Shown in pieces: positions 23,901 to 35,151 of a stretch of DNA of 64,000 bases (positions within the stretch are counted from its first letter, which is position 1; the number at the start of each line of letters is the position of its first letter). The stretch lies in the NCBI RefSeq assembly GCF_000002985.6, contig NC_003283.11, forward strand, positions 12,090,001 through 12,154,000. Reading direction: 5' to 3'. The position numbers were made by a program, and so were the translations under genes. Under the pieces are notes generated by a model that ran no database searches, was not told the DNA's origin, and saw only the letters and a program-made list of their open reading frames with translations. The stretch comes from Caenorhabditis elegans. Lineage: Eukaryota; Nematoda; Chromadorea; Rhabditida; Rhabditidae.

Positions 23901-25000
23901 TACGTGTTTAGCACGTTATGCGATAAGAGGAGAAGTGGCTGTAAAATGGTTTCGCACTCCCTTTTTTCTCTCCCACAATCATTGCACGGTTTCTATGACC
24001 TTTTCGAACTACATTCCTTCTTTTTTCATTTGGAGGTTTGATACTGATATAGTTTGTAGGGTACCCGCTTATTGTAACTCTAACTGTTATATCCATTGTC
24101 ATTGATTCATTTATCTGGGGGGTATTCCCTTCTATTTGGCGAAGTCTACATTTCTCGTAAACTGTACAAAATAACGTTTAAAAGTTCTTTGAATACTGAA
24201 AATAATAAAACGGTTTGAACAATCCAACTTATTTTCCAATTTTCAAAAACTAGCCGATCATTTTTGTGAAATAAAACTATTTTCTGCTTAGTATCGAATA
24301 AAACATCTTAACGGTAAAAATGAGTTTTTTAAAACACTTCTTTTAAACCTTTTTTGGATTTATTTGAATTTTGGCTTTGAAATAGTCTTTATTCCGGAAA
24401 TTTCATATAATCTCAAGGGCAAATACATTTTGAACCGTGTTCAAAGTTATTTAAAAATGCATTTCGTTTGAATCACTGAGATTTCCAAAAATTCAATGAG
24501 TCATAATACATGGAGCAACAAATCTATAAGAATGTCCACTTGCTTTTGTTGTTCTTTTGTTTTCAAACGTTTTGGATATAGGCTGTTATTTTGGCCGACA
24601 ACAACTTCAGAATGTATTTTATGTTTGAGTTTTAAATGTGTTACTGAAAACAAATAAAATGACAGATTAATATATCTCTTGGTAAAAATTAATTAATTTT
24701 GTTACTACTTTCTGTTCCTGAAAAGCCTGAAAAATCAGACCATTTTTTGCAGTGTCTTTGTTAATGATAAAAACCGACATGCACACTGACCATCAAACCG
24801 ATTATTATGAATTAATAATTTAATCCGACAGTTTCCTGTTTCTGTTCATTTCATCTCACGAATGCTTCAATTTTCATTTTTTTTTTCCGTGTCTCTTAAT
24901 ACGTTTAATTTATTACGAGTTCAAGTAACAACGTTTCAATGAACTCTCATTTAGTTTGAAAATTAAAATATTTAAGTTCTAACATTTTGAAGAGTGAACG
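20978..25000. other. 4-kb gene-free divergent region upstream of the phosphatase and spin-1
   Basis: No convincing coding exon on either strand. Contains purine/pyrimidine-rich tracts (21090-21150, 21720-21745, 22300-22380), a short inverted repeat around GAGCTATGAAAC (about 21333-21400), a CACGTG E-box at 22679-22684 and the tandem duplication near 22582. Likely regulatory, possibly with unannotated 5' exons of spin-1. Confidence 0.5.
22582..22622. repeat. Short tandem duplication
   Basis: Two adjacent copies of a 19-20 bp unit with core TTTATTTCAGCGGCTGTT, in the region upstream of spin-1. Confidence 0.8.
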
Positions 25001-27297
25001 ATGGTGAGAAACAAAGTGGCACCAGTTGAAGATGGAGCCAATATTCAAAGAAACTTCGAGCCTCCGCCACCATATACAACTCCAACGGATTCACCTGAAG
25101 ACAAGATTCGATCAAATTCAACTGCAACAACCGCATCTCAACCAGAATTTCAAGGATGTTGGACTATTGTTGTAGTTGCCATTTTATTCATCATCAATCT
25201 TCTCAATTATATGGATCGGTATACGATTGCAGGTTAGTTGACAGTAACTATTTTACCTCCTTGGTACAATATTCAAAACACAATTCATGTAACCATGTGA
25301 CAGTTTTCCGTGCAATAAAATTTAGTAGAGCCTCCAAAACTATAAACAACAAAAGGTAGAAAGATGAAAATGGCCGGAAAACGACATGAGAGAGTATCTT
25401 GTTTGAACTTGTCATCATTAGAAGATAAGAATTTACGTAATGGGTGAGTACAATAACTATGGGACAAACATCATTTTTTGATCTAAACGGAGCATTAAAA
25501 AATATGTGCATGTCAAATTTGAATTAGTATGTGTGGAACTTTTCCTACTGCAATAATATAACGTTTTCAACAAAAAAAACATTAAAAACATTATTCGTAG
25601 AGGAAATTAGCATTTAAAAACCAATAAAATTTTTAGGAGTCCTTAATGATGTACAAACCTACTACAATATTAGTGATGCTTGGGCTGGACTGATTCAAAC
25701 AACGTTCATGGTGTTCTTCATTATTTTCTCTCCAATTTGCGGTTTCCTAGGAGATCGTTACAATCGAAAATGGATTTTTGTTGTTGGAATTGCGATTTGG
25801 GTGTCTGCAGTGTTTGCTTCCACTTTTATTCCATCTAATGTGAGTTTTTGACTCTAATCATACTATTTCTTCAATCAACTTCATTTTCAGCAATTCTGGT
25901 TGTTCCTTTTATTCCGCGGAATTGTTGGAATCGGAGAAGCATCTTATGCAATTATCTCCCCAACTGTTATTGCTGATATGTTCACTGGAGTGCTCCGTTC
26001 CAGAATGCTTATGGTCTTCTACTTTGCGATTCCCTTTGGATGTGGTCTGGGATTTGTAGTTGGATCTGCTGTGGCTAGTTGGACAGGACATTGGCAATGG
26101 GGAGTACGAGTGACTGGAGTTCTCGGAATCGTTTGTCTCTTGCTTATTATCGTGTTTGTTAGAGAACCAGAACGTGGAAAAGCTGAACGTGAAAAGGGAG
26201 AAATTGCTGCATCTACAGAAGCAACAAGTTATTTGGATGATATGAAGGATTTGCTTTCAAAGTGAGTTTCTTTCAATTTTATTTAAAAAGCAACCTTTCA
26301 TATTTCAGTGCAACATATGTGACAAGCAGTCTCGGTTATACTGCAACTGTTTTCATGGTCGGAACTCTCGCTTGGTGGGCTCCAATTACAATTCAATATG
26401 CAGATTCTGCTAGAAGGAACGGAACAATTACAGAAGATCAGAAAGCAAACATTAACTTGGTATTCGGTGCACTCACTTGTGTTGGTGGCGTTCTTGGTGT
26501 TGCTATTGGTACATTGGTTTCAAATGTAAATATTGTCGTTGAAGATTAGAAAAATATACATCTTTTTTTTAGATGTGGTCTCGTGGAGTTGGTCCTTTTA
26601 AGCACATTCAAACAGTTCGTGCAGATGCTCTTGTCTGTGCTATCGGAGCAGCAATTTGCATTCCAACACTCATTCTTGCTATTCAAAACATTGAGAGCAA
26701 CATGAATTTTGCTTGGGTGTGTAAAATTTGGACTATGAAACATTTCAAATTCGCTTTTTTTTAGGGAATGTTATTTATTTGCATTGTCGCCAGTAGTTTT
26801 AACTGGGCTACAAATGTCGATCTGTTACTGGTAAGTTTCACTCGATATTGAAACAAATTCCCAAATAAATGTTTTTTGCAGAGTGTGGTAGTTCCTCAGA
26901 GAAGAAGTTCAGCCTCATCATGGCAAATTTTAATTTCTCATATGTTTGGAGATGCTTCTGGTCCTTACATTCTGGGATTGATATCAGATGCAATCAGAGG
27001 CAATGAAGATACGGCACAGGCTCATTATAAATCATTGGTCACCTCATTTTGGTTGTGTGTTGGAACTTTGGTGTTGTCAGTTATTCTATTTGGAATATCA
27101 GCAATAACAGTTGTAAAAGATAAAGCCAGATTCAACGAAATTATGTGTAAGTTTCAGACTTTTTATAGCTTGGCACTGAATCAAAATATTCATTTGCAGT
27201 GGCACAAGCTAACAAGGACAACACATCAAGCGGGACACTTCCAATTGAAGACAGAAACACAGAAGACGAAACTGGTTCCGAAGTTCAACATATGTAA
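25001..27297 (+). CDS. spin-1: Spinster-family MFS lysosomal transporter
   Basis: Major facilitator of the Spinster (SPNS, SLC63) family; relatives export lysolipids or sphingolipids from late endosomes and lysosomes and are needed for lysosome reformation. Exons 25001-25232, 25637-25839, 25891-26261, 26309-26525, 26573-26716, 26765-26830, 26882-27146 and 27200-27297 give 531 residues. A Pro/Thr-rich cytosolic N-terminus (about 55 residues) precedes the first membrane segment and the Spinster signature LLNYMDRYTIAGVLNDVQ. MFS motif A is GFLGDRYNRKWIF. FRGIVGIGEASYAIISPTVI is the next strongly Spinster-like block. The C-terminal tail is hydrophilic. The symbol is recalled from the C. elegans map (spin-1) and fits the neighbouring genes; the family call is firmer than the symbol. 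Confidence 0.88.
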
Positions 27298-27492
27298 TTC
27301 TAATATTTTAGTAAAGCTGGTTGCTCAACCCCTCTTCCCCTACATATTACATTTTTCTCACAGTTTATTGCGGGTCTGCTCTTTTTTTTGTATTTTTGTA
27401 TCCCCCATCAGTCAATCATTCGCATAAATTTTGCGTTTTTATTGCCAAATCTTTTGTACATTTCGGAATATTCGTGCTGTCAGAGAAAATCA

Positions 27493-28719
27493 ATGATAGC
27501 AGTTAACGTGATTCTTTATGCTTTTCATAGTGTTTTTGAAAAATATGAAAACAAGTTTCTACTTGGAACTTTTTTATGGAGCCTCCTTGTTGTGTGGCGG
27601 ACAAATGACAACAGAAGCTGGGTAAAAAGTAAGTTTTATTCAAAACATACTATACTTCGCCTTCCCACCTCTCGCCCGGAAATGTTTTCGGAAAAGTATA
27701 GTAAAGGTCAGTTGAAGTGTTAACATGGTAACAAAAATGGCATACAAAACTACCGGTCAGGCGCGAGGAGGCGAATAAAGAGGCGAGCATGAATCACCAA
27801 TGTGGAACGCCGTTATTTTGGTTTATTGTAGAAATATTACTTTCGAACAAAATCGTGACGCCAAACAAAAATAACTTTTGCGTTAGCTTGCAGTTTCAAT
27901 TTTTAAAATTTTCCATGGTTGTCCAAATTTCTGCATAGCAAAGTACTTGTCACGTTTTTCAACATAAGAACAGTTTTCAGAAACCAACTTTGATTCATTT
28001 TTCATTTACATAATTTCAGATACAATTGAAATCTGCAATATTGTAAGATTCATATCAGTTCCATTATTTCATTCATCTCCAGTTAATTGGCTTTATTTAT
28101 TTACTACATCTTCAGCATTTTCTTTTATTGCTCAAAGTTGGTTTCTAAAAAATCAAAAGTTTTTAAACTGACCAATTCAGAAAAAGAATTTACTGGATTC
28201 ACATTAATGATCGCTCTTCATTTGATTCAATATTTTCTCATCACAGGATTAAGTGCAATGACATATTGGAATTTAGGAAAACAATTATTTAATTTATTTG
28301 TTTGGCCAGATGATTCTCGTCAACTAATCATTCAGTTGGCAATGATTTTGTCTACTGCAACTATGTTCTGTCACGTATTTATCAGTATTTGGTCAAAGCT
28401 TTCAGAGATTATCAATATAAGTTTGTTTTTTTTACATTGTTTCTCTGAAACAGTATTATATATTTTGCCTTCAGATTGGTTTCTAGTTTCTACCATCGTT
28501 CATCCTGCTATTAGTTTCTACATCTTTCCGAGATTTCAACATGTTCATATGTTGACTGTTTGGTTTTCTTTTCTTATGATTTCAGTTAAATTTAATCAGA
28601 AGATGTTCATTAAAGTTCTCGGAGTCTTTTTCATTGTTCTATACTCCAGCCTTTTGGAATCCTGGGAATTATATTTTTTGGATTTGAAGTCACTTTTCAA
28701 AATAAAATATTTATTCTAA
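27493..28719 (+). CDS. Unrecognised multi-pass membrane protein
   Basis: I do not recognise this protein. Four exons (27493-27628, 28020-28136, 28181-28420, 28475-28719) join in phase to 245 residues. A single-frame reading hides the gene because introns of 391, 44 and 54 nt interrupt it. About seven hydrophobic segments are visible: around GTFLWSLLVVW, WLYLFTTSSAFSFIA, LMIALHLIQYFLITGL, LAMILSTATMFCHVFISIW, FLVSTIVHPAISFYIFP, MLTVWFSFLMISV and VLGVFFIVLYSSLL. Loops are short; the C-terminus is LKSLFKIKYLF. No signal peptide or enzyme motif seen. It starts 195 bp after the spin-1 stop, and a splice-acceptor-like CTGTCAG ends 9 nt before the ATG, so it could be the downstream gene of a two-gene operon. 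The third intron is a multiple of three and could be retained. Confidence 0.55.
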
Positions 28720-29064
28720 CAAGTGTTTACGTAGTAAGCATTAACTTAAATATGGTGAAATGGAAAATATGGTGCTTAAAAAACATCAAAATGAACACAG
28801 ACTACCGAATTTGATAATGACACTTCGGTAATCCTTCTCAAAAATTTTTATTACTGTTTTAAATGTTAGAATAAAAGGCTCAAAAACAAACCTCCAACTA
28901 TTAGCAGCCGGAAGAAGTAATTAAATTGAAACAAATTTAGGGCCGCTGCAAGCCTTTTCTTTATAAATTTTGAACAATTATAAATTCAGTCTTTGAAAGC
29001 CAATTTGAGTTTTATTAAGCAGTATATATTTTTAGATAGTCGGCATTTGAATCTATCAACAATT
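28720..29064. other. Convergent intergenic region
   Basis: Between the 3' ends of the unknown membrane protein and the PLAT gene. No feature recognised. Confidence 0.55.
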
Positions 29065-30259
29065 TTAATCATCATCATCATGTTTATCATCAACAGTACC
29101 TCCACTGTTTCGTACAATATCATCATATCGTAAATAAGTTCTTCTGTCAGCATTTGATGGACCTGGACGAACACAATCCGCATATCGAAGACGATGAAAT
29201 CTTGTAGCATAGGTTGGAGGATCTCTGAAATTGTTCCAATTTTCTTCCAGTGTTATTCCGAAAGAATCGTACCGGTAATGTAAAATCCATTTCTCAAAAA
29301 TTCCTTCAAAACAAGCTTCAGTGTCAGAATTTAGAAGAAGTATCTGAATCAAACAAACCTAATCAGATGAAACTTTAAACTTCATACCCAATTAACACAC
29401 CAAGATTGGCTTAAACTGAATCCAGGCCACCAGAATAGTCCCATATTGACAATATCGGATTGTTTAAAGAAAATCTTGAAATGATCACGAGATCCTTGTT
29501 CAAAATCGTTTCTTCCTGGGTTATCGAGATGAAAAGTTTCAGAATCATGTCCAGATTCATAGAATACTTTCAAATATGATGCGGCGTCTGTTCCAGCACC
29601 ATCTTTGTCACAAGTCTCTATGACTACATCCCAGAGACGACCGTCATCTACAAAACTGAATAATTGCCACTTATTTGAATTTGAATACAACAATTTTCAG
29701 AAAAGTTTTATTATGATTGTTGTTCATTTCAGCATTGTATGCGTGATTTTAAACGATTTTCTTGATTGACACATTAGTTGAACTCAAAGTTAAGATTAAA
29801 AATAATATTAAACTACATCATTGTTCACAACTTCCTGGAAAGTTTTAGTGAGGTTCATATTCGAATATTCTCTTCAACCCCATTTTTAAAAGTTGACTTG
29901 TGTTTTAATTGTTTACCCTTTCTGATCATTTCTATCATTGAAATTGGAAGTCATTTCACTTTTCTTCCCACAGCTCATAGTTACAAAAACAAGAGTGACT
30001 GAAATTTCAAAAACTACTTGTGGTTTCAGTTTTTATTTTATTTTATGAATCCAGTTAGTCGAAAAAAAAACAATCAAATTAATTCCATGCAACCCAAAAT
30101 ATTTTAAAGTTCTTGGTATTTATGCAGTTTTTAAAACTGAGAATCAAAAGTTAAAATAATTGTTTTAAACTTACGATGAACAACAGTTTCATTAGTTGGA
30201 GAAAATTGTGCAAAAACGATAGTAACTAGTAAGCAGTATATTAAAAATGAGTGGAACAT
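29065..30259 (-). CDS. Secreted PLAT-domain protein
   Basis: Small secreted or lumenal protein with one PLAT/LH2-like domain, a beta-sandwich used for lipid or protein binding. Minus-strand exons 30259-30175, 29647-29388 and 29343-29065 give 207 residues. A signal peptide is obvious at the N-terminus (HSFLIYCLLVTIVFAQ, cleavage probably after Ala). The PLAT core starts around residue 35: WDVVIETCDKDGAGTDAAS, then FYESGHDSETFHL, FEQGSRDHFKIF and the W-rich MGLFWWPGFSLSQSWCVNW. The C-terminus is charged and ends DDKHDDDD, encoded by a short ATC/GAT triplet run at about 29068-29080. The second exon's acceptor was set by frame: the more upstream CAG would give a stop. Function unknown. Confidence 0.7.
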
Positions 30260-31668
30260 TTTGGGGAGTTGGTGAAAAAATTATAGGAAGAGATGAAAGA
30301 CACTTTGTGTTCTGGAATCTTCTCCTGACGACAACTAAAAATCCATCAGCAATTGAAATGATCGATTGATGATTGATGGATGAGTGTGATCATATGCTTG
30401 CTCAAAATACTTTCAAAGCGAAAAAAAAACACAAGGGAAACATGAGTTCTAAATTTTTGATCGGAACAGATGGTAGAAATTGAAATGTTTGGATTCGTCA
30501 TCGGTAAAATGAATATAAACATTTATTAGTGCAAATAAACAATCAAAATTTAATATTAAACAAGATGAAAAATATGACCTGATTTTTTGAAATTATTCTG
30601 GTTGTGAAAAAATATTTGTATGATTATACAAATCGAAATAGTTCAAACTCTCAAAATGATGTCTCTCCGGAATCTCGTGTATTTTCACGAGTTTCAGTTC
30701 TTTCAAAAAACGTGCCAAATATTTTCTTATAAAACAAATAGTCTTTGACTAAATCAAAGATTACCGTGATATGAGATCTTAAAAGTAGCATTGGTTATAA
30801 GCTATTAATATGATTAATACGAGATACTGTAATTGTAGATTTAGTTTAGCTTCATATATCTCTAATTTAACTTTTTAAGCCTCGAGTTAAGTATTTTACA
30901 TTTGAACAATTGTGTAATCAAAACGCAATCCTGTACATAATTATTTTCAGCGCTGTATTTTCTCTCATCAATCAAAAAATTTAATTTTTAAAAATAATTT
31001 GATTTACCGAGCATCTGAACAGAAGCAAGGACACGTGAGTTTGCTGATTTTGCTGATAAGAAATCAATTATTTAGGTGCATTGGTGATCTTCATTCTTTT
31101 TCTAAACTTATCAGAAAAAATATATTCTCTATTTTTAACATTTATTGTGTTCTACATGTTCTACATGGTTTTGTATATTCGTAACAATTTTTTAAGTAGA
31201 AAAAAATATATACTGATAATCAGCAAAAACTAGTTTTTGTTCACATTTTGATATCATCACTTTTTTATTATATTCAACTAGAGTTTAAAATATTAATTTT
31301 ATTGATTCTTATCGATATTTTTGACTATTGATTCCCGTGTTGATCGCTTTGTGATAATAAAATTTTTGGAACAAATTAGCCAATCGTGCATTTTTTGTCA
31401 TCAATTCAATATTATCTGACGATTCCTGTTCCTGTTAGTTGCAAAATCATGAACAAGTATCACTTTTCCTATATTTTATTTCATATTTTTCCCGTCATGA
31501 AACGTTATGTTTTGCCTCATATAAATACAAAAATGAACAAAAAAGTGGTGTTCGACTTGAAAACAAGATTTTTAGGACAGAAGGTCGGATGGGAAAAGGT
31601 TTTCGTTCGACGGACATCACACAAAAAAGTATCACACCGCACCTCATTCTATTTACTTTGTTGATAGA
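30260..31668. other. Divergent intergenic region, PLAT gene to SLC49-like copy 1
   Basis: AT-rich; frames at 31386-31705 lack family features and I do not call them. An untranslated first exon of the transporter could lie here. Confidence 0.5.
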
Positions 31669-34600
31669 ATGGAAAAACATTCGACTGAAAATGAATACAG
31701 AGTAAGTTTATTTTTCCAAAAATGTTTGAAATAATGATTCAATTTTTAGGTGTATAAGGAACGATGGTTTATTCTTTTGGCGACTACTGCATTGATTTGC
31801 TCAAATATTATGGTGAGTAATGGAATATTGGTATTTTCATATTTAGATTGGCGTGAATTTTGCTAAGAAGTCCGATGTTTTTCCAAAATTCAAATACATT
31901 ACAAAGTAGTGCCAAAATTAAACATTTTTTAGATTTTTTGTTTTAGCTGAAAAGTTTGACGAGGTGTTCATAAATTTAAAGAGTTTTTGAAAACAAACCT
32001 TTAATTATGATGTTCCTGCATTTCTTACAATTTTTGAGGTAATTTAATAGAAGACGAGCCTGCCACAAAACGGTTTTACCAGATTTTTCAAACTTTAACA
32101 ATTATTTACTGGATTTAAAATAAAACATATTAATGTTTTTTCTGCAGCAATGGGTGAGTTTCTCGGCTCAAATCGACCAAACAAATATGTTTTTCTGTGG
32201 CCCAAATGAATATAAGAATTGTTCAGCAGCCTTCCTATCTAATCAAATCTATCAGGTTAGATTTTTCAATTTTGATCGGTATAATTTATTATATTATTTT
32301 TAGATAGTTGCAGTAATTGTGAGCATTATAGGAATGTATTTTGCAACAGTTTTTGGAACACTTCCAACTGTATGTTTCTTCTTCTAATTTACAGTTTTCT
32401 AATTTACACGTCTTCTAGCTCCGTCTCTCAGCAGTTTTCAATATTGTTGGTGCAGCAATCCGACTCATTGCGTCACTTCCAAGCCTTCAAAACTTTTTCT
32501 GGAGACAGTTTTTAATGATTATTGGAACTAGCATTGCCGCGGCTGCTCAAATGTATTTCGTCGTCTTCTCGAAAATTGCGGAAAGTTGGTTTTATCCAAG
32601 ACATCGAGCTTCTGCAAATGTTGCATGTTCAAATAGTCTTGAGTTAGGAGTTGTACTTGGAACTGTTTTACCATCAATTATTGTACCAGCTTCTTTTACA
32701 AAAGACATTGTCAGTTCCTGGACATTTTTTCTTTTGGTTAGTTATGTCTCTGTCATGATTAAACAACTATATTACAATTTCAGAATTCAATAATAGCAGT
32801 TGTATGTATAATTCCATTATTTTTATTATTTGTTCTATGCCGTCGATCGGTTCCAAAAACGCCACCATCAGCCTCATCGCAACATGAGTCAAGTGGTCCT
32901 GTGACATCTGGTATTTTTAAATGTTTAAAGTAAGCCCGTACTTAGCTGTTTAATTTTAATTCTTCTGATAGTTCTCAGGGATCGTCAGTTTCTCATTCAA
33001 ATATTCGTTTATTCAATTAATTTTGCAATTGCAAATGGCCTCATTTATACTTCTAATGCCATCAACTATAGAGGTTATAATTTGAAAGGGTACGTCTAGT
33101 AAGGTTTTCTGCTAGGTACAAGAAATCCTACTCTGTCAAGTAGGCAGGCATTTTTAGACCTGCCTAGGAGGTTTAAACTCAAGACAGCCCTTTGCGTATA
33201 ATTATTTTGTTCAGGTATCCAATAGCAATCGCCACGATGGTCTGCATGTTTTCAGCCTATTTCGTAGGAGTAATTGCAGATAGAACAAGAAAGTTCAAAG
33301 TTAGTTTCAAAAAATCTAATCTTATCTGATATCCATTTTTCTAGTTGATCGCAATAATAAACGCACTTGTTGTAGCCGTTTGTGTACTGGTACTTCGTCT
33401 GGTAAGGCTTTTTCAAAATAACATTAAATTTATTCATTAATGCTTTTAGTATTTAATAAAAACTTATACGGGATGGTATGATTCAGTAATTGTTTGTACA
33501 CTTTTAAGCATTATCAGTAAGTTATTTTAATTTTGCTTATTTAGAATATATTTTCAAAAATTCAGTGTCCTGTTGTGCTATACATACACCGATTGGAAAT
33601 GAGATGGGAGTTGAGACAACTTACCCAGTTCAAGAATCAATTTCTACAGGAGTTTTGAATACTTTCGGGTGAGCCTTTGGTTCTTTTTACGGCGAAAAAA
33701 AGTGTGATATACCCGCTTTTTTGGGTCTCGCAGCGAATTTGTATTTCGGTTTGTGCTTTTCTGATATTAATTTTATACGAGTTTTATTCAAAACGAAACG
33801 TTAAAAAGTTTTTCAGTCAAGCTTGGTTATTCTGCTTATATTTTATTATGTATTCTTTACAAGAATCAAATTGGGTTTACAAGAACAACCGTAAAGGAGG
33901 AAGCTGGGAATGTAAGTTTCTTTTTAAATTTTAAAACAATGTTTCAACTAACGCGGTCACTTACAAGCCTGTGTAGCTTTAGTTTCTAACTAATTTTCAA
34001 ATAATTAAAAGTTTTTTTTCTAATAGTAAATAAAAATATAAATATTACGGGAACACTAAATACTGAAAGTGCGTATTGCACAACATATTTGACGCGAAAA
34101 ATGATTTGTAGCGTAGCGAAAACTACAGCAACTTTTTAGATGACTACCGTAGAACTGGTTTACGGAACTCGTGTTTCAATCGATAAAATATTAAAAGAAA
34201 ACACAAAAATGACAAAACAATAAAAAAAAAACTTTAAAAAAAATTGAATATTGTTGTCACAATTCGCACAAATACTTGTTTCGTAACTAGAGCCCCACGG
34301 CCCGAGAAGTGGTACCTGTACGCAATTTGTCTACCGTACACCTGGACGTTTGGGCGCGTTTTTCTCAAAAACGGCTGGTCCAGTTTTTTTGTGATGCATA
34401 TAAAAAATGTTCGAAATTAAATTCAAAATTTTTTGGACCAAAGCTTTTTCCTTAAAACGAGCCCAAACCTGGCTAAACTGCAATTATCAATAGAGCGCGT
34501 TTACACTGATGTACCCTTTGCCGGGCTGTGAGCCCGTAAACCGACACCAGCACTAAGTACAGAAGTCATTAAAATAATTGTTTTAATGTTCGCTACGATA

Positions 34601-34857
34601 TATTTCCGGGTCAAATATGTTGCGCAATACGCATTTTCAAAACGTAGTGTTCCTGTTAATTATGTTTTCATTTCTGCTTCAAAAACTAAATATTTTATAT
34701 TACAGTAGCCCTTGACTTCTGGGCAGGAATGTCTATTCTAAACTTTATTGTGGCTGTAATATTCTTGAGACCCCGATATAACCGTTTACAAATGGAAGAA
34801 GAAGCTCAAAATACACGGGAAGCAATTCGAGATTCAGTGTATACAATTTGTAAGTAA
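31669..34857 (+). CDS. FLVCR/SLC49-like MFS transporter, copy 1
   Basis: Major facilitator resembling FLVCR-type (SLC49) carriers, whose vertebrate members are linked to choline and haem transport. Thirteen exons: 31669-31701, 31750-31812, 32148-32255, 32304-32369, 32419-32736, 32784-32929, 32979-33089, 33215-33299, 33345-33401, 33450-33516, 33566-33668, 33817-33911 and 34706-34857; 467 residues. SLC49 marks: KERWFILLATTALICSNIMQ followed by WVSFSA, KIAESWFYPRHRASANVACS, DRTRKFK after TM8, and TPIGNEMGVETTYPVQE. The last intron (33912-34705) carries an inverted-repeat element. The first exon is only 33 nt and the start is the first ATG in phase. Its stop is 294 bp from that of copy 2, which runs the other way. 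Substrate not inferable. Confidence 0.82.
33140..33166. repeat. Short TAGGCAGG inverted repeat
   Basis: GTAGGCAGG, then after a short A/T loop CCTGCCTA, within intron 7 of SLC49-like copy 1 (33090-33214). Similar TAGGCAGG repeats are scattered through nematode genomes. Confidence 0.6.
34045..34660. mobile_element. Inverted-repeat element in the last intron of SLC49-like copy 1
   Basis: About 50-bp imperfect terminal inverted repeats: GGGAACACTA then GTGCGTATTGCACAACAT on the left (34048-34095), and the complement of AGGAACACTA then ATGCGTATTGCGCAACAT on the right (to about 34656). Flanks are TTA-like. No open frame. It explains why this intron (33912-34705) is 794 nt while its neighbours are about 50 nt. 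Confidence 0.7.
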
Positions 34858-35151
34858 TGAACTGCTTTTATTTATCAATGATGTAAATAATAAAAAAATG
34901 AATTTGCTGAAAAAAATAAAGTCATGAGAAACAGGAAATGCGATATGAGACAATGGTGAAAAAAGATTGGGACTAGTTGAAACTGGGTGCAAATGAACTG
35001 GTGAAGTCTAGAAACATAATATAAACATGTTTGTTGGGCAAAATAATTTCAAATTGAGACTATGGTACATATGATTTTTTAAGTGAGAAAATACAATTCC
35101 TCTAACTTCTTAAGTACAAAATGCTATAAAATGCAAAGTAAATGCTTGCTA

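Noticed and set aside
28087-28719. Single-exon reading of the unknown membrane protein
   Set aside because: Has no ATG start near its 5' end and follows an in-frame stop; a spliced four-exon model explains the region better.
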